DNA of 64,000 nt, from assembly GCF_000981225.1 (NCBI RefSeq), contig NZ_LAJC01000019.1, forward strand, positions 1 through 64,000, written 5' to 3'. The notes beneath the pieces are model-generated. The model saw nothing but the letters and a program-made list of their open reading frames with translations, was not told the DNA's origin and did no database searches. The stretch is from Allosalinactinospora lopnorensis. Lineage in GTDB: Bacteria; Actinomycetota; Actinomycetes; Streptosporangiales; Streptosporangiaceae. The position numbers were made by a program, and so were the translations under genes. Positions within the stretch are counted from its first letter, which is position 1. The number at the start of each line of letters is the position of its first letter. Positions 27,885 through 37,299 of the stretch are shown one piece after another.

Positions 27885-29884
27885 TCAGCAGGCGGGCCCC
27901 GGTTCGGAAAGGAGCGGCCGGAACCGGTCGACCAGCCCGGCCACCGCCTCGGGGGCGAGGACGCCGTCGCTCACCAGTACGACGAGGCGACGGCGGACCT
28001 CCTGGCCGGCAGGGACCGGCAGCGGCCGGTCCCAGGCCAGGGCGGTCCCGACCCCCGGATACTCCGCCGCGCGCAGGAACCACGGATCGCGCACCGGGCC
28101 GGACTGCAGAAAGCACAACGTCCAGGGCTCCCCGCGGGGAGAGCTTCCGGCCATCGCCAGCCACTCCGCAGTGGATCCGTGCAGGGCGTGTTCGCCGTCG
28201 AGTCCCGGGCCGAAGCAGTGCGGCACCGTTTCGGAGACGGGCGCCCGCCAGAAGAAGCCCCCGTAACCGGCCCCGGGGCGCCCATTGGTCGCCTGAGAGC
28301 CGATGACCAGTTCCTCACCGCTTGTGTTGCGGAGCCGGGTGGCGAGTTCCAGCGCCCAGGTGCCGGCCTCGACGTCGATCCTCGCCGCCGTCCGCTCCTC
28401 GCGGATCAGTTCCGCGCCCTTGGGAGAGAGCCAGGAGAGTTCCTCGACGAGCAGGCCGTCCTCGTCGCCCAGCCACGCGACGTGCTCCTGGCGGCCGTGG
28501 TTGGGCAGCAGCACCGAGCCGCGGTCGCGCGTGAACGTGCGCCCGCCCCAGAAGCTCACCCCGGACACGTCGGCGACGGCGACACCGGCCCCCAGATGGT
28601 GCAGGTGGTCGTCGGGCATCTCCTCGGTCACCGTGGCCCCGGCGAAGGTGCGCACCGGATGCAGGTAGGGGCGGGGCGACAGCTTCGGATCGATCCCGGC
28701 CCCGTCCCTGTGCACCGCGAGGGCCGCACCGCCGGCGTCCTCGGCAGCGCGCAGTGCTCGTCGGGCGGCCCAGGGAACACCGAGTTCGGAGTACAGGGCC
28801 ACATGCTCGGCGCTGGCCGCCACCGCCTCCTCCACCCCGGTGACGACCCGCCGGATACCGTTCTCGTCGGAGAGGACGCTCTGGTCGGCGGGCGGGATGG
28901 GGCGCGGCTCGGGAGCGAGGCGCACCGCTTCCATAACGGACATGAAGCCGGTGACCGAGTCCGGCGGGCACAGCAGTGGAGCATCCGAGCGCAGGTGCGC
29001 GACCAGGTTCTCCAGCAGGCCGGTGCAGGGGTGCACGGTGCTGACCGGTGCCCGGCCGGGACGCTCCAGGGTGAGGGTGTCGGTCTTGTAGGCCACCGTG
29101 AGCCTGCCCGCTGTGCCGTGCACGATCAGCTCCGGGGTCGAGTTCTCGGCCGCGCACAGCGTGGCCGCGATGCTGATCGGGAGACCCGTCGCGGTGCGCA
29201 GGCGCAGGCACGAGGTGTCGTCGCTCTCGATCTCGTGGGCGCGGAACAGCTCGACCTCGATATCGGCGGCGGGAGCTCCCCGGCCCCGGCCAGGGCCAGG
29301 GCGGTGGCCACCATATGGGCGAAGGGGTTGGTCAGTGCCCCGTCGACCACATCGTGGCCGTCCATACGCCGCCGCCCTGCCCACACGGAGCGTTTGTAGT
29401 AGGCCGTCGTACGTACCCACCTCCCTTTTCCGGAGATCCCGCGCACATCGCCGATCGTGCCTTCGGCGATCAGCTCCCGTGCGGCGGGCACCGCCGAGGA
29501 CCCCAGACTCTGGAACCCGACCTGGCAGGCCGCGCCGTGCGCCCGCAGAGCCGCGCGGAGCTCCTCGAACTCGGCCAGGGACGCGGTGGGCGGCTTCTCC
29601 AGGAACAGGTGCGACCCGTGCTCAAGCGCCGTACGGGCCAGCGGCAGGTGGGTGTGGATCGGAGTCGCCACGAGGGTGACCTCGGCACCGGTGCGCTTCA
29701 GCAGCGCGCCGAGGTCACGGTCGTACTCCACCGCCCCGAGCCCCGTCGAGAGCTCCTGGTCCGGAGGGACCAGGTCGCAGATACCGACCAGCCGTGCCCG
29801 GCCCTGCTCGCCCAGCCGGCGCAGCTCGGCCAGATGCGACCGCCCGTGCCCGTTGACCCCGGCCACCACGACCGGGACGGCCAT
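27885..29884 (-). pseudogene. Gfo/Idh/MocA oxidoreductase fused to a PmoA-like (DUF6807) domain, frameshifted
   Basis: The first frame starts at ATG 29884 (TGATG overlap with the upstream gene). It encodes an NAD(P)-binding N-terminus (VPVVVAGVNGHGRSHLAELR), the Gfo/Idh motif LFLEKPPTASLAEFEEL, and GRRRMDGHDVVDGALTNPFAHM. It breaks after ALAGAGELP. The second frame continues with ADIEVELFRAHEIESDD and then a distinct C-terminal domain (about residues 375-666) with MPDDHLHHLGAGVAVADVSG and FFWRAPVSETVPHCFGPGLDG, as in PmoA-family proteins. One base missing near 29273-29277 joins them into about 666 residues. It is probably a sugar or sugar-acid dehydrogenase of a carbohydrate pathway; the substrate is unknown. 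Confidence 0.75.
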
Positions 29885-31237
29885 CACCCGCGCTCCAGAA
29901 GGTCCGAGATCCGCTCGGGACGCCCTGATGCGATGGACGCGTTCGCGGCCAGCCCGGTCAGGAGCGCGTCGCTGCCGTCCTCGTGGTCGGCGCGGGTGTC
30001 GTCGTCGAAGCCTCCCAGCAGCGCTTCGAGCATCCGCGCATCGCCCCCGCCGTGGCTGCCCGGTCCCGTGGCGACGGGGATGTCCTCGGCCGGCTTCCAG
30101 TGCCGGCGCAGCAGCAGCGCCGCCGTGGTCTCCTCCTTGGTGGGGGGCATGCCGCGCACCGGTGTGCGGCCCGCCGTGCTCGATGTGGTGTCGGGGAACT
30201 CCGTGACGTCGAGTTCCAGCCGGCCCCGGCTGCCGGTGATGGCGACCCGGTAGCCTCCCAGGGGGAGTAGGCCACGAGGTGGTAGCTGAGCTTGGCACCG
30301 GAGTCGTAGCGTACCAGCGCCGACATGTCGTCCTCGATCGTGATACCGGGGCCGAAGACATTGAGGTCGCGCCGGTAGCCGTCCTCATGCTCGGCGTCCA
30401 GATACAGCGCTCGCATGTCGGGGCTGTCGTCCAGGTGCACCGCGAAGGGGTCCGCCTCCGCCGAGGTGGCGCCGTGGCTTCGCTCGTAGTCGCGGGCCAG
30501 GCCGCGCCGGCGTCCGTTCTCTTCGCCGTAGAAGAACAGGTCGCCCCAGGCGAACACCTCTTCGGGCCGGGCGCCGGTCCACCAGTTGACCAGGTCGAAG
30601 TGGTGGCTGGCCTTGTGCACCAGCAGCCCGCCCGACTGGTGCTTGTCGCGGTGCCAGCGGCGGAAGTAGTCGGCGCCGTGCCGCAGGTCGAGCAGCCATT
30701 CGAAGTGCACCGACCCGACGTCGCCGATGGCCCCTTCGGCGACCAGCTCGCGTACCCGCTGGTGAACGGGGTTGTAGCGGTAGTTGAAACCGACGGTGAC
30801 CCGGCCCGTCGAGCTCTGTTGGGCGGCGTGGATGCGGCGGCAGCCTCCAGGTCGGCGGTCATCGGCTTCTCGGTGATCACATCCCGGCCGGCCCGCAGCG
30901 CCGCCTCGATGTAGTCGGCGTGCGTGCGGTCGACCGTGCAGCAGATGACCTCGTCGACCTTCTCCGCTTCGAGCATCCGGGCGAAGGCGTCGGGGGAGTA
31001 GGTGGGAACCGAGGGGTATCCGGCCTGGGTGATGAGTGCGTTGTGGGCCTGCATCCGTGTCCGGCTGGAGTCGCACAGCGCGACCAGGTTCCCGTGATGG
31101 GCGTGCGTCCCGGTCAGGGCTTTGGTGTAGAGCCGGGCGCGGGATCCGGTGCCGACGATGGCGAACCGGCGCTTCGCCGTTTCGGGGGTGTCCGTGGTCG
31201 CGGGGTCAGGTGCTGGAGAGAAGGATGAAGTGGTCAC
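29884..31237 (-). pseudogene. Gfo/Idh/MocA-family oxidoreductase, two frameshifts
   Basis: This is a predicted NAD(P)-dependent sugar dehydrogenase of about 450 residues. Frame 1 starts at GTG 31237 with RRFAIVGTGSRARLYTKAL and reaches DVITEKPMTADLEAA. Frame 2 carries the family C-terminal fold (GRVTVGFNYRYNPVHQRVRE, GGLLVHKASHHFDLVNWWTG). Frame 3 ends in MPPTKEETTAALLLRR to the stop. Single missing bases at about 30848-30854 and 30254-30262 restore the reading frame both times. It precedes and is coupled to the fused oxidoreductase gene, and is divergent from a CUT1 transporter with shared operators upstream. Family members often act on inositols, glucuronides or alpha-linked sugars; no specific call is possible. 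Confidence 0.8.
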
Positions 31238-31246
31238 ACACCGAAT

Positions 31247-31467
31247 GGTAAGCGCTTACCCAGGCTTTGGGTAGAGGCGGGGGGAGGGTTCGGGGAGTGC
31301 GCTTACCGAGGGTGTGGACCAGGTTTTACCTGCACCGAATGGCCCATGAGTACCCATACCAGGGCATTTGGGGGCCTGGCCTGGGTCACAACAGGGTTTC
31401 GTGCCGTTGACACCTCTGCTTGCGCGCTGTTAAAAAGCCTGATTGTACCCTTTGGATAGCGCTTACC
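31247..31467. promoter_or_regulatory. GGTAAGCGCTTACC operators between divergent sugar genes
   Basis: A perfect 14-base palindrome GGTAAGCGCTTACC occupies 31247-31260, ten bases before the minus-strand oxidoreductase start. A near copy, GGATAGCGCTTACC, is at 31454-31467 before the transporter genes, and a half site, GTGCGCTTACC, is at 31297-31307. These are LacI-family-type operators. They differ from the AACGTT sites near rhaT, so a different repressor, absent from this window, probably controls this locus. Confidence 0.75.
31407..31436 (+). promoter_or_regulatory. promoter of the CUT1 transporter operon
   Basis: TTGACA at 31407-31412 is followed 18 bases later by TAAAAA (31431-31436), or by TTAAAA with a 17-base spacer. 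The operator copy at 31454-31467 starts about 18 bases after the -10, a position where binding would block transcription. The leader to the first permease gene is then about 175 bases. Confidence 0.55.
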
Positions 31468-31619
31468 AAGGAAGGTGCTGTTGACGCGGACGTGGCGTTC
31501 CGCACAGTCAGCACCATCGAGCGCGCCGAACGACCTCGAACAGATCGGTGGTTCCCCACGATGTCCCCACCCGCAGGTGCCACGGCGCCCCTTCCCCGCG
31601 GCGGACGGCGAGCGTGACC

Positions 31620-32564
31620 ATGCTGCTGCGGCGAGACAGAACCGGGGCCGCCGACACCGAGTCCGCCGCCCCCGTACACAACAGATCCATCAGGCGCCGG
31701 GACTCCCTGGCCGCCTATGCCTTCCTCGCTCCCTGGTTCCTAGGGCTGTTCTGCATCACCATCGGCCCGATCCTGGCGTCGCTGTACTTCTCCTTCACCG
31801 ACTACAGCCTGATCGGGGACCCGCAGTGGGTCGGTCTGGACAACTACCGGGAGATGCTCGGCGACGCGCGGTTGCACAGCGCGCTCAAGGTGACCTTCAC
31901 CTACGTCTTCGTCTCGGTCCCCCTCCAACTGGCGATGGCGCTCGCGCTGGCCATGGTCCTGGACCGGGGCGTCCGCGGCCTGCCGATCTACCGATCGGTC
32001 TACTACCTGCCCTCGCTACTGGGCGCCAGCGTGGCCATCGCCATCCTCTGGCGTCGCGTGTTCGGGGCCAACGGCCTGATCAACCAGGTGCTGGCCTTCT
32101 TCGGGATCCAGGGCGAAGGCTGGGTCTCCCACCCCGACTACGCGCTCGGCACTCTGATCGTGCTGAACGTCTGGACGTTCGGCGCGCCCATGGTCATCTT
32201 CCTCGCGGGCCTGCGTCAGCTTCCCGCGATGTACTACGAGGCGGCCAGCGTCGACGGAGCGAGCCCCGTCCGTCGGTTCTGGACGATCACCCTCCCGCTG
32301 CTGACGCCGATCATCTTCTTCAACCTGGTGCTGCAGATGATCAACGCCTTCCAGACCTTCACCCAGGCCTTCATCGTCAGCTCGGGCTCGGGCGGTCCGT
32401 CCGATTCCACCTTGTTCTACACGCTCTACCTCTACCAGCAGGGGTTCGGCTCATTCGATATGGGCTACGCGTCGGCGATGGCGTGGCTGCTCCTGCTGAT
32501 CATCGCGGGGTTCACCGCGGTGAACTTCTTCGCGGCAAAGTACTGGGTTTTCTATGGTGACTGA
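31620..32564 (+). CDS. sugar ABC transporter permease, CUT1 (MalF-like)
   Basis: This permease of about 314 residues has six membrane segments, beginning AAYAFLAPWFLGLFCITIGP. The cytoplasmic EAA loop reads YYEAASVDGASPVRRFWTITLP. ATG 31620 or GTG 31614 may be the start; the region before RRRDSLAAYAFLAP is not conserved. It overlaps the next permease by 11 bases. Together with the following permease and binding protein it forms an importer for oligosaccharides or sugar derivatives. Confidence 0.9.
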   Translation: MLLRRDRTGAADTESAAPVHNRSIRRRDSLAAYAFLAPWFLGLFCITIGPILASLYFSFTDYSLIGDPQWVGLDNYREMLGDARLHSALKVTFTYVFVSVPLQLAMALALAMVLDRGVRGLPIYRSVYYLPSLLGASVAIAILWRRVFGANGLINQVLAFFGIQGEGWVSHPDYALGTLIVLNVWTFGAPMVIFLAGLRQLPAMYYEAASVDGASPVRRFWTITLPLLTPIIFFNLVLQMINAFQTFTQAFIVSSGSGGPSDSTLFYTLYLYQQGFGSFDMGYASAMAWLLLLIIAGFTAVNFFAAKYWVFYGD

Positions 32565-33441
32565 TTCACGGCGCTCCACGCCGTCCACTGCCGGCGACGT
32601 GCGCACCACACCGCGCGGACACCTGCGCCGGGCGCTCATTCACGCCGGGCTGATCGGGTTCGGGCTGGTCATGCTCTACCCGCTGCTGTGGATGGTCTCC
32701 AGCTCGTTCAAGCCGACCGAGGAGATCTTCCGCGAGCCCGGCCTGATCCCCTCCACCTTCACCCCGAGCAACTACAGCGACGGCTGGACCGCCCTGCAGC
32801 ATCCCTTCCACCACTACATGATCAACTCGCTGATCGTGGTCGCCGGGGCCGTCGTGGGCAACCTGCTGGCCTGCTCCATGGCCGCCTACGCGTTCGCCCG
32901 CCTGGAGTTCCGCGGGAAGAAGCTCTTCTTCGCGATCATGCTGATGACGATCATGCTCCCGATCCACGTGGTGATCGTCCCGCAGTACATCCTGTTCGCG
33001 GGACTGGACTGGATCAACACCTTCTACCCGCTGATCGTCCCCAAGCTGCTGGCCACCGACGCCTTCTTCGTCTTTCTGATGGTGCAGTTCATCCGCGGCC
33101 TGCCTCGGGACCTGGACGAGGCCGCGCGGATCGACGGCTGCGGGCACGCGCGGATCTTCCTGCGGATCATCCTGCCGTTGTCCATGCCCGCCCTGGCCAC
33201 CACGGCGATCTTCACCTTCATCTGGACCTGGAACGACTTCTTCGGCCAGCTGATCTTCCTCACGGACCCGGACATGTACACCGTCCCCGTCGCCCTGCGC
33301 ACGTTCGTCGACTCGACGAGCCAGACCTCGTGGGGGCCGCTCTTCGCGATGTCGGCCGTAGCGCTGGGGCCGATCTTCGGGTTCTTCCTGGCCGGGCAGC
33401 GCTACCTGGTCAAAGGCATCGCAACAACCGGCATCAAATAA
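32554..33441 (+). CDS. sugar ABC transporter permease, CUT1 (MalG-like)
   Basis: This 295-residue permease has six hydrophobic segments (for example IHAGLIGFGLVMLYPLLWMV). The EAA loop is LDEAARIDGCGHARIFLRIILP. It ends in the usual QRYLVKGIATTGIK. No ATPase gene is nearby, so the system probably uses a shared MsiK-type ATPase, as many actinobacterial CUT1 importers do; that is inference. Confidence 0.92.
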   Translation: MVTDSRRSTPSTAGDVRTTPRGHLRRALIHAGLIGFGLVMLYPLLWMVSSSFKPTEEIFREPGLIPSTFTPSNYSDGWTALQHPFHHYMINSLIVVAGAVVGNLLACSMAAYAFARLEFRGKKLFFAIMLMTIMLPIHVVIVPQYILFAGLDWINTFYPLIVPKLLATDAFFVFLMVQFIRGLPRDLDEAARIDGCGHARIFLRIILPLSMPALATTAIFTFIWTWNDFFGQLIFLTDPDMYTVPVALRTFVDSTSQTSWGPLFAMSAVALGPIFGFFLAGQRYLVKGIATTGIK

Positions 33442-33459
33442 CCGAAAGGACCCTGCGAA

Positions 33460-34794
33460 ATGCGATCTGAATCCCCCAACACCCCACGGGTCGGCCGCCG
33501 ATCGCGGCGGAGGTCCCTCCGGCCCGCCGCCCCGGTGGCGGTGCTGGCCGCGCTGACCATGGCGGTCTCCGGCTGCGGAGGCGGCGGCAGCGACGACGGG
33601 ACAGTGCAGCTGCGCTTCTCCTGGTGGGGAGCTGACGAGCGGCACGCGGTCACCCAGGAGGTCATCGAACGCTTCGAGGCCAAGCACCCGGACATCGCGA
33701 TCCAGCCCGACTACACCGACTGGGACTCCTACTGGGACCGGCTGGCGACCAGCAGCGCCGCAGGGGACGCTCCCGACATCATCCAGCACGACCAGCAGTA
33801 CCTGCGCGACTACGCCGGCCGCAACGCGCTGCTGGACCTCAGTGAGTACGGCGACCAGCTGGACCTCTCCGAGATTGACGAGCTCGTGCTGCCCACCGGG
33901 GAGCTTGAGGGCGGTCAGTTCGCCGTTCCCAGTGGTGTCAACGCCTTCGCGCTGGTCGCCGACCCCGAGGCGTTCGAGGAGGCCGGGGTCGACATGCCCG
34001 ACGACGAGACATGGACCTGGGACGACTACGTCGACACGACGATCGAGATATCGGAGGGGACGGACGGCGAGGTCGTCGGCGCGCAGAACTACGGCTTCAA
34101 CACCGCCAGCTTCGAGATCTTCGCCCGCCAGCACGGCGAATCGCTCTACACCGAGGACGGGACGGTCGGCTACTCCGACTCGACCCTCGCCGAGTGGTGG
34201 GAATACTCCGCGGAGGCCCGTGAGGGCGGCGGGGAGCACAGCGCCGCCGAGAGTATCGAGATCAACGCAGGCGGCCCCGACCAGTCGGTGGTGGCCACCA
34301 ACAGCGGGGCGATGGCCGGATTCTGGTCGAACCAGGTCGGGGACCTCTCCGAGACCGCGGACCGCGGACTGGAACTGCTGCGCTGGCCCGGGGAGAGCGA
34401 GAACGAGCAGCCGGGGACGTTCTTCAAGCCGGCCATGTACTACACGATCTCCTCCGACACCGACCACCCGGAGGAGGCGGCGACATTCGTGGACTTCCTG
34501 GTCAACGACAGCGAAGCCGCGGAGCTCATCCTCGCCGACCGGGGCCTGCCCGCCAACCTCACGCTCCGGGACGAGATCAAGGACGAGCTCTCGGAGGGCG
34601 ACGCCAAGGGCGCGGAGTTCCTGGAGGAGATCGCCGATGACGTCCAGCCCGCCGACCCGGCGCCGCCCCAGGGAGCGGGCGAGGTCGTCGACATCGTCAA
34701 GCGGGTCAACGAGGACGTCCTGCACGGATCCATCACCCCCGAGGAGGCGGCCGAGACCTTCACAGAGGAGGTGAAGGCCACGATCGGCGGTTGA
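33460..34794 (+). CDS. extracellular sugar-binding lipoprotein of the CUT1 transporter
   Basis: This 444-residue solute-binding protein of the MalE/UgpB type has an Arg-rich N-region (RRSRRRSLRP) and a lipoprotein signal ending in AVSGC (Cys39). Mature features include LRFSWWGADERHAVTQEVIE, APDIIQHDQQYLRDYAG and TFFKPAMYYTISSDTDHPEE. It lies 18 bases after the MalG-like permease. The ligand is not predictable; the divergent Gfo/Idh genes suggest a sugar or uronate-type compound. Confidence 0.9.
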   Translation: MRSESPNTPRVGRRSRRRSLRPAAPVAVLAALTMAVSGCGGGGSDDGTVQLRFSWWGADERHAVTQEVIERFEAKHPDIAIQPDYTDWDSYWDRLATSSAAGDAPDIIQHDQQYLRDYAGRNALLDLSEYGDQLDLSEIDELVLPTGELEGGQFAVPSGVNAFALVADPEAFEEAGVDMPDDETWTWDDYVDTTIEISEGTDGEVVGAQNYGFNTASFEIFARQHGESLYTEDGTVGYSDSTLAEWWEYSAEAREGGGEHSAAESIEINAGGPDQSVVATNSGAMAGFWSNQVGDLSETADRGLELLRWPGESENEQPGTFFKPAMYYTISSDTDHPEEAATFVDFLVNDSEAAELILADRGLPANLTLRDEIKDELSEGDAKGAEFLEEIADDVQPADPAPPQGAGEVVDIVKRVNEDVLHGSITPEEAAETFTEEVKATIGG

Positions 34795-34816
34795 TCCGCC
34801 GCTCCTCGGAGTACCC

Positions 34817-34846
34817 GCCGCCCCGCGTGCCCCCGCGCGGGGCGGC
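34817..34846 (+). terminator. terminator of the CUT1 operon
   Basis: Perfect 11-base arms gccgccccgcg (34817-34827) and cgcggggcggc (34836-34846) surround an eight-base loop, 22 bases after the binding-protein stop. A short T-rich tail (tgctgtttc) follows. Confidence 0.75.
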
Positions 34847-34928
34847 GTGCTGTTTCGGGCCGTACCCGGCACACCCCGCGGCTTCCTCCGGCGCCCCGGG
34901 AGCGTGCGCCGTGGCCGGGCATGCGTCA

Positions 34929-34953
34929 CGTCACATTGACGTGTGTGAACACA
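34929..34953 (+). promoter_or_regulatory. two adjacent inverted repeats before the MmpL gene
   Basis: CGTCA-CAT-TGACG (34929-34941) is followed at once by TGTGT-GA-ACACA (34942-34953). The first includes a TTGACG that could serve as a -35, with TTTAGT (34960-34965) 18 bases later as a weak -10. They may be operators for an unlinked repressor of the exporter. Confidence 0.35.
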
Positions 34954-35056
34954 GTGCGCTTTAGTTTACGCTGTATCCGCGCCTGTCGGCGGCGCGGTCC
35001 CGCGCGCCCGGCACGGCGCCGTTTCTTTCACGCCACCATAATGCGAGGGCGGTCCC

Positions 35057-37270
35057 ATGTTCGCGAGCCTCGGCCTGTTCAGCCATCGTGCGCGTGCCTG
35101 GGTACTGGCGGCGAGCGCGCTCTTCGTCGCTTTCGCGGCGGTATGGGGCACCGGCGTCTTCGCGACGGTCAGCGACGGCGGTTTCGAGGACCCCGGTGCC
35201 GAGTCCACCCGGGCGGGCGAACTCCTGGAGGAGGAGCTCGGTCACGACGACGCCGATGTCATCGCGGTCTACCGGAGCCTCGAACTGGAGATCGACAACC
35301 AGATGTTCGCCTTCTCCGTCCAGCAGATGCTCGACGACCTGCCGGAGGAGAAGGTCACCTCGGTCACCAGCTACCTCGACGACGGGCTGACCGATCGCGA
35401 ACGGGGTGTGCTCATCTCGGAGGACCGCAAGGCCACCTACGTCCCGATCACCCTGGAAGGCGACGGCAAGGAGGAACGCCTGGCCGCCTTCGAGGAGATC
35501 GAGGACGACCTCACCGCCGGCCAGATGGACAGCTATCTCGGCGGCCCGATCCCGCTGGAGGCGGAGCTGTCGGAGAAGGCCGAGGGCGACGTCATCCGCG
35601 CCGAACTGCTCTCGCTGCCGCTGCTGCTCGTGCTGCTCGTGGCGATCTTCCGCGGGGTGACGGCCGCGCTGATGCCCCTCGCCGTCGGCGGTCTGGCGAT
35701 TCTCGGCTCCCTGACGGTGCTGCGCGCCCTCGCCTACACCACCGAGGTCTCGGTGTTCGCGATCAACGTCGCCACCATCCTGGGCCTCGGGCTGGCCATC
35801 GACTACGGCCTGTTCATCGTGAGCCGGTACAGGGAGGAGCTCGCCCGGGGCGGCGACATCGGGGCGGCGCTGCAGCGCACGCTGGCCACAGCGGGGCGCA
35901 CCGTCGCCTTCTCCGGTGTCACCGTGATGATCGCCTTCGCCGGGCTGCTGTTCTTCCCGCAGCCGATCATGCGCTCGATCGGGTTCGGCGGGATCGCGGT
36001 CGTGCTGTTCGATATCCTCGCAGCGATCGTGGTGCTGCCGGCGCTGCTGTCGGTCATCGGCCGCCGGATCGACGCGCTGCCGCTGCCGTTCGCCCGGCGG
36101 ACGCTCACCGGGACCGCCGCCGCCCGGACCGGCCCCTGGGCGCGGTTCGCACGCCATGTCATGCGGCGGCCCGTGCTCTACCTGCTCGTGGTCGGGGCGA
36201 CGCTCATGGTGTTCGCCTCGGCGCTTCTCCAGAGCGACCTGGGCTCGACCGACCACCGCTACCTGCCTGAGGACGCGGACAGCCGGATCGCCACCGAATC
36301 GCTGAAGGAGGACTTCCCGGCCGGCGGTATCGGCCGGCTGAACGTCGCGGTGACCGGCGACGTCAGTACCGGGGCACTGGAGGACTACACCGCGGACCTC
36401 GCGGACCTCGACGGTGTGGAGGACGCGGCCGTGGCGCGCACCGGCGACGGAACCGCGCACATCACGGTGGCCTACGAGGGCGAGGTCGACGACCGGGCGA
36501 CCGGCGACCTCGTGCGCGGCATACGCGATCAGCCGGTTCCCAGCGGCGCCGACGAGGTCCTGGTGGGTGGCATGGCGGCTCAGCAGACCGATAACGTCGA
36601 CGCCATCGTCGACGCCATACCGGCGACACTGGTCTTCGTCACCGCTGTGACCTTCGTGCTGCTCTTCCTCGCGTTCGGCTCGGTGCTGCTGCCGCTGAAG
36701 GCGGTGCTGATGGGGTTTCTGTCCCTCGGCGCCTCCCTCGGCGTCGTGATCTGGGGTTTCCAGGAGGGGCACCTGGCGCCGGTCCTGGGCTTCGACGCGG
36801 TGGGAACGATCGACCCCACCTATCCCGTCCTGATCCTCATCGTGGCGTTCGGGCTCGCGATGGACTACGAGCTCTTCCTGCTCAGCCGGGTGCGCGAGGA
36901 GTACCTGCGTACCGGGGACAACGCGCGGTCGGTCGCGGCGGGCCTGCAACGGACCGGGAGCATCATCACCAGCGCGGCGCTGCTGCTCGTTGTGGTACTC
37001 GCGACAATGGGGCTGTCGGACCTGCTGTTCCTCCAGATCACCGGGATCGGCCTGGCCGTGGCGGTCGCGGTGGACGCGACACTGGTGCGCGCGATCCTCG
37101 TTCCCGCCGCGATGCGGCTACTCGGCCCCGCCAACTGGTGGCTCCCCGGTCCGCTGCGCAGGCTGCACGACCGGCTCGGCATCACCGAAGGCGAGGAGGC
37201 GGCCTCGGGGGAGGAGAACGGCGCCGCGCCGAGCCCGAGGGAGGAGCGGCAGGTCGCGCCAATGGGCTGA
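35057..37270 (+). CDS. MmpL-family (MMPL/RND) membrane transporter
   Basis: This 737-residue protein has the duplicated RND-like architecture: one N-terminal membrane segment, a large extracytoplasmic loop, five membrane segments, then a second set. The family proton-relay-like motifs GLAIDYGLFIVSRYREEL and GLAMDYELFLLSRVREEY each lie in the fourth segment of a half. MmpL proteins export lipids, glycolipids or lipophilic compounds. No lipid biosynthetic genes are adjacent, so the cargo is unknown. GAGGG lies eight bases before the ATG. Confidence 0.9.
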   Translation: MFASLGLFSHRARAWVLAASALFVAFAAVWGTGVFATVSDGGFEDPGAESTRAGELLEEELGHDDADVIAVYRSLELEIDNQMFAFSVQQMLDDLPEEKVTSVTSYLDDGLTDRERGVLISEDRKATYVPITLEGDGKEERLAAFEEIEDDLTAGQMDSYLGGPIPLEAELSEKAEGDVIRAELLSLPLLLVLLVAIFRGVTAALMPLAVGGLAILGSLTVLRALAYTTEVSVFAINVATILGLGLAIDYGLFIVSRYREELARGGDIGAALQRTLATAGRTVAFSGVTVMIAFAGLLFFPQPIMRSIGFGGIAVVLFDILAAIVVLPALLSVIGRRIDALPLPFARRTLTGTAAARTGPWARFARHVMRRPVLYLLVVGATLMVFASALLQSDLGSTDHRYLPEDADSRIATESLKEDFPAGGIGRLNVAVTGDVSTGALEDYTADLADLDGVEDAAVARTGDGTAHITVAYEGEVDDRATGDLVRGIRDQPVPSGADEVLVGGMAAQQTDNVDAIVDAIPATLVFVTAVTFVLLFLAFGSVLLPLKAVLMGFLSLGASLGVVIWGFQEGHLAPVLGFDAVGTIDPTYPVLILIVAFGLAMDYELFLLSRVREEYLRTGDNARSVAAGLQRTGSIITSAALLLVVVLATMGLSDLLFLQITGIGLAVAVAVDATLVRAILVPAAMRLLGPANWWLPGPLRRLHDRLGITEGEEAASGEENGAAPSPREERQVAPMG

Positions 37271-37271
37271 A

Positions 37272-37299
37272 GCGCTCCGGCGCGACTCACGCGGAGCGC
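37272..37299. terminator. convergent hairpin after the MmpL gene
   Basis: Arms gcgctccg (37272-37279) and cggagcgc (37292-37299) pair perfectly over eight bases. The right arm lies within the last codons of the convergent gene. Confidence 0.4.
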
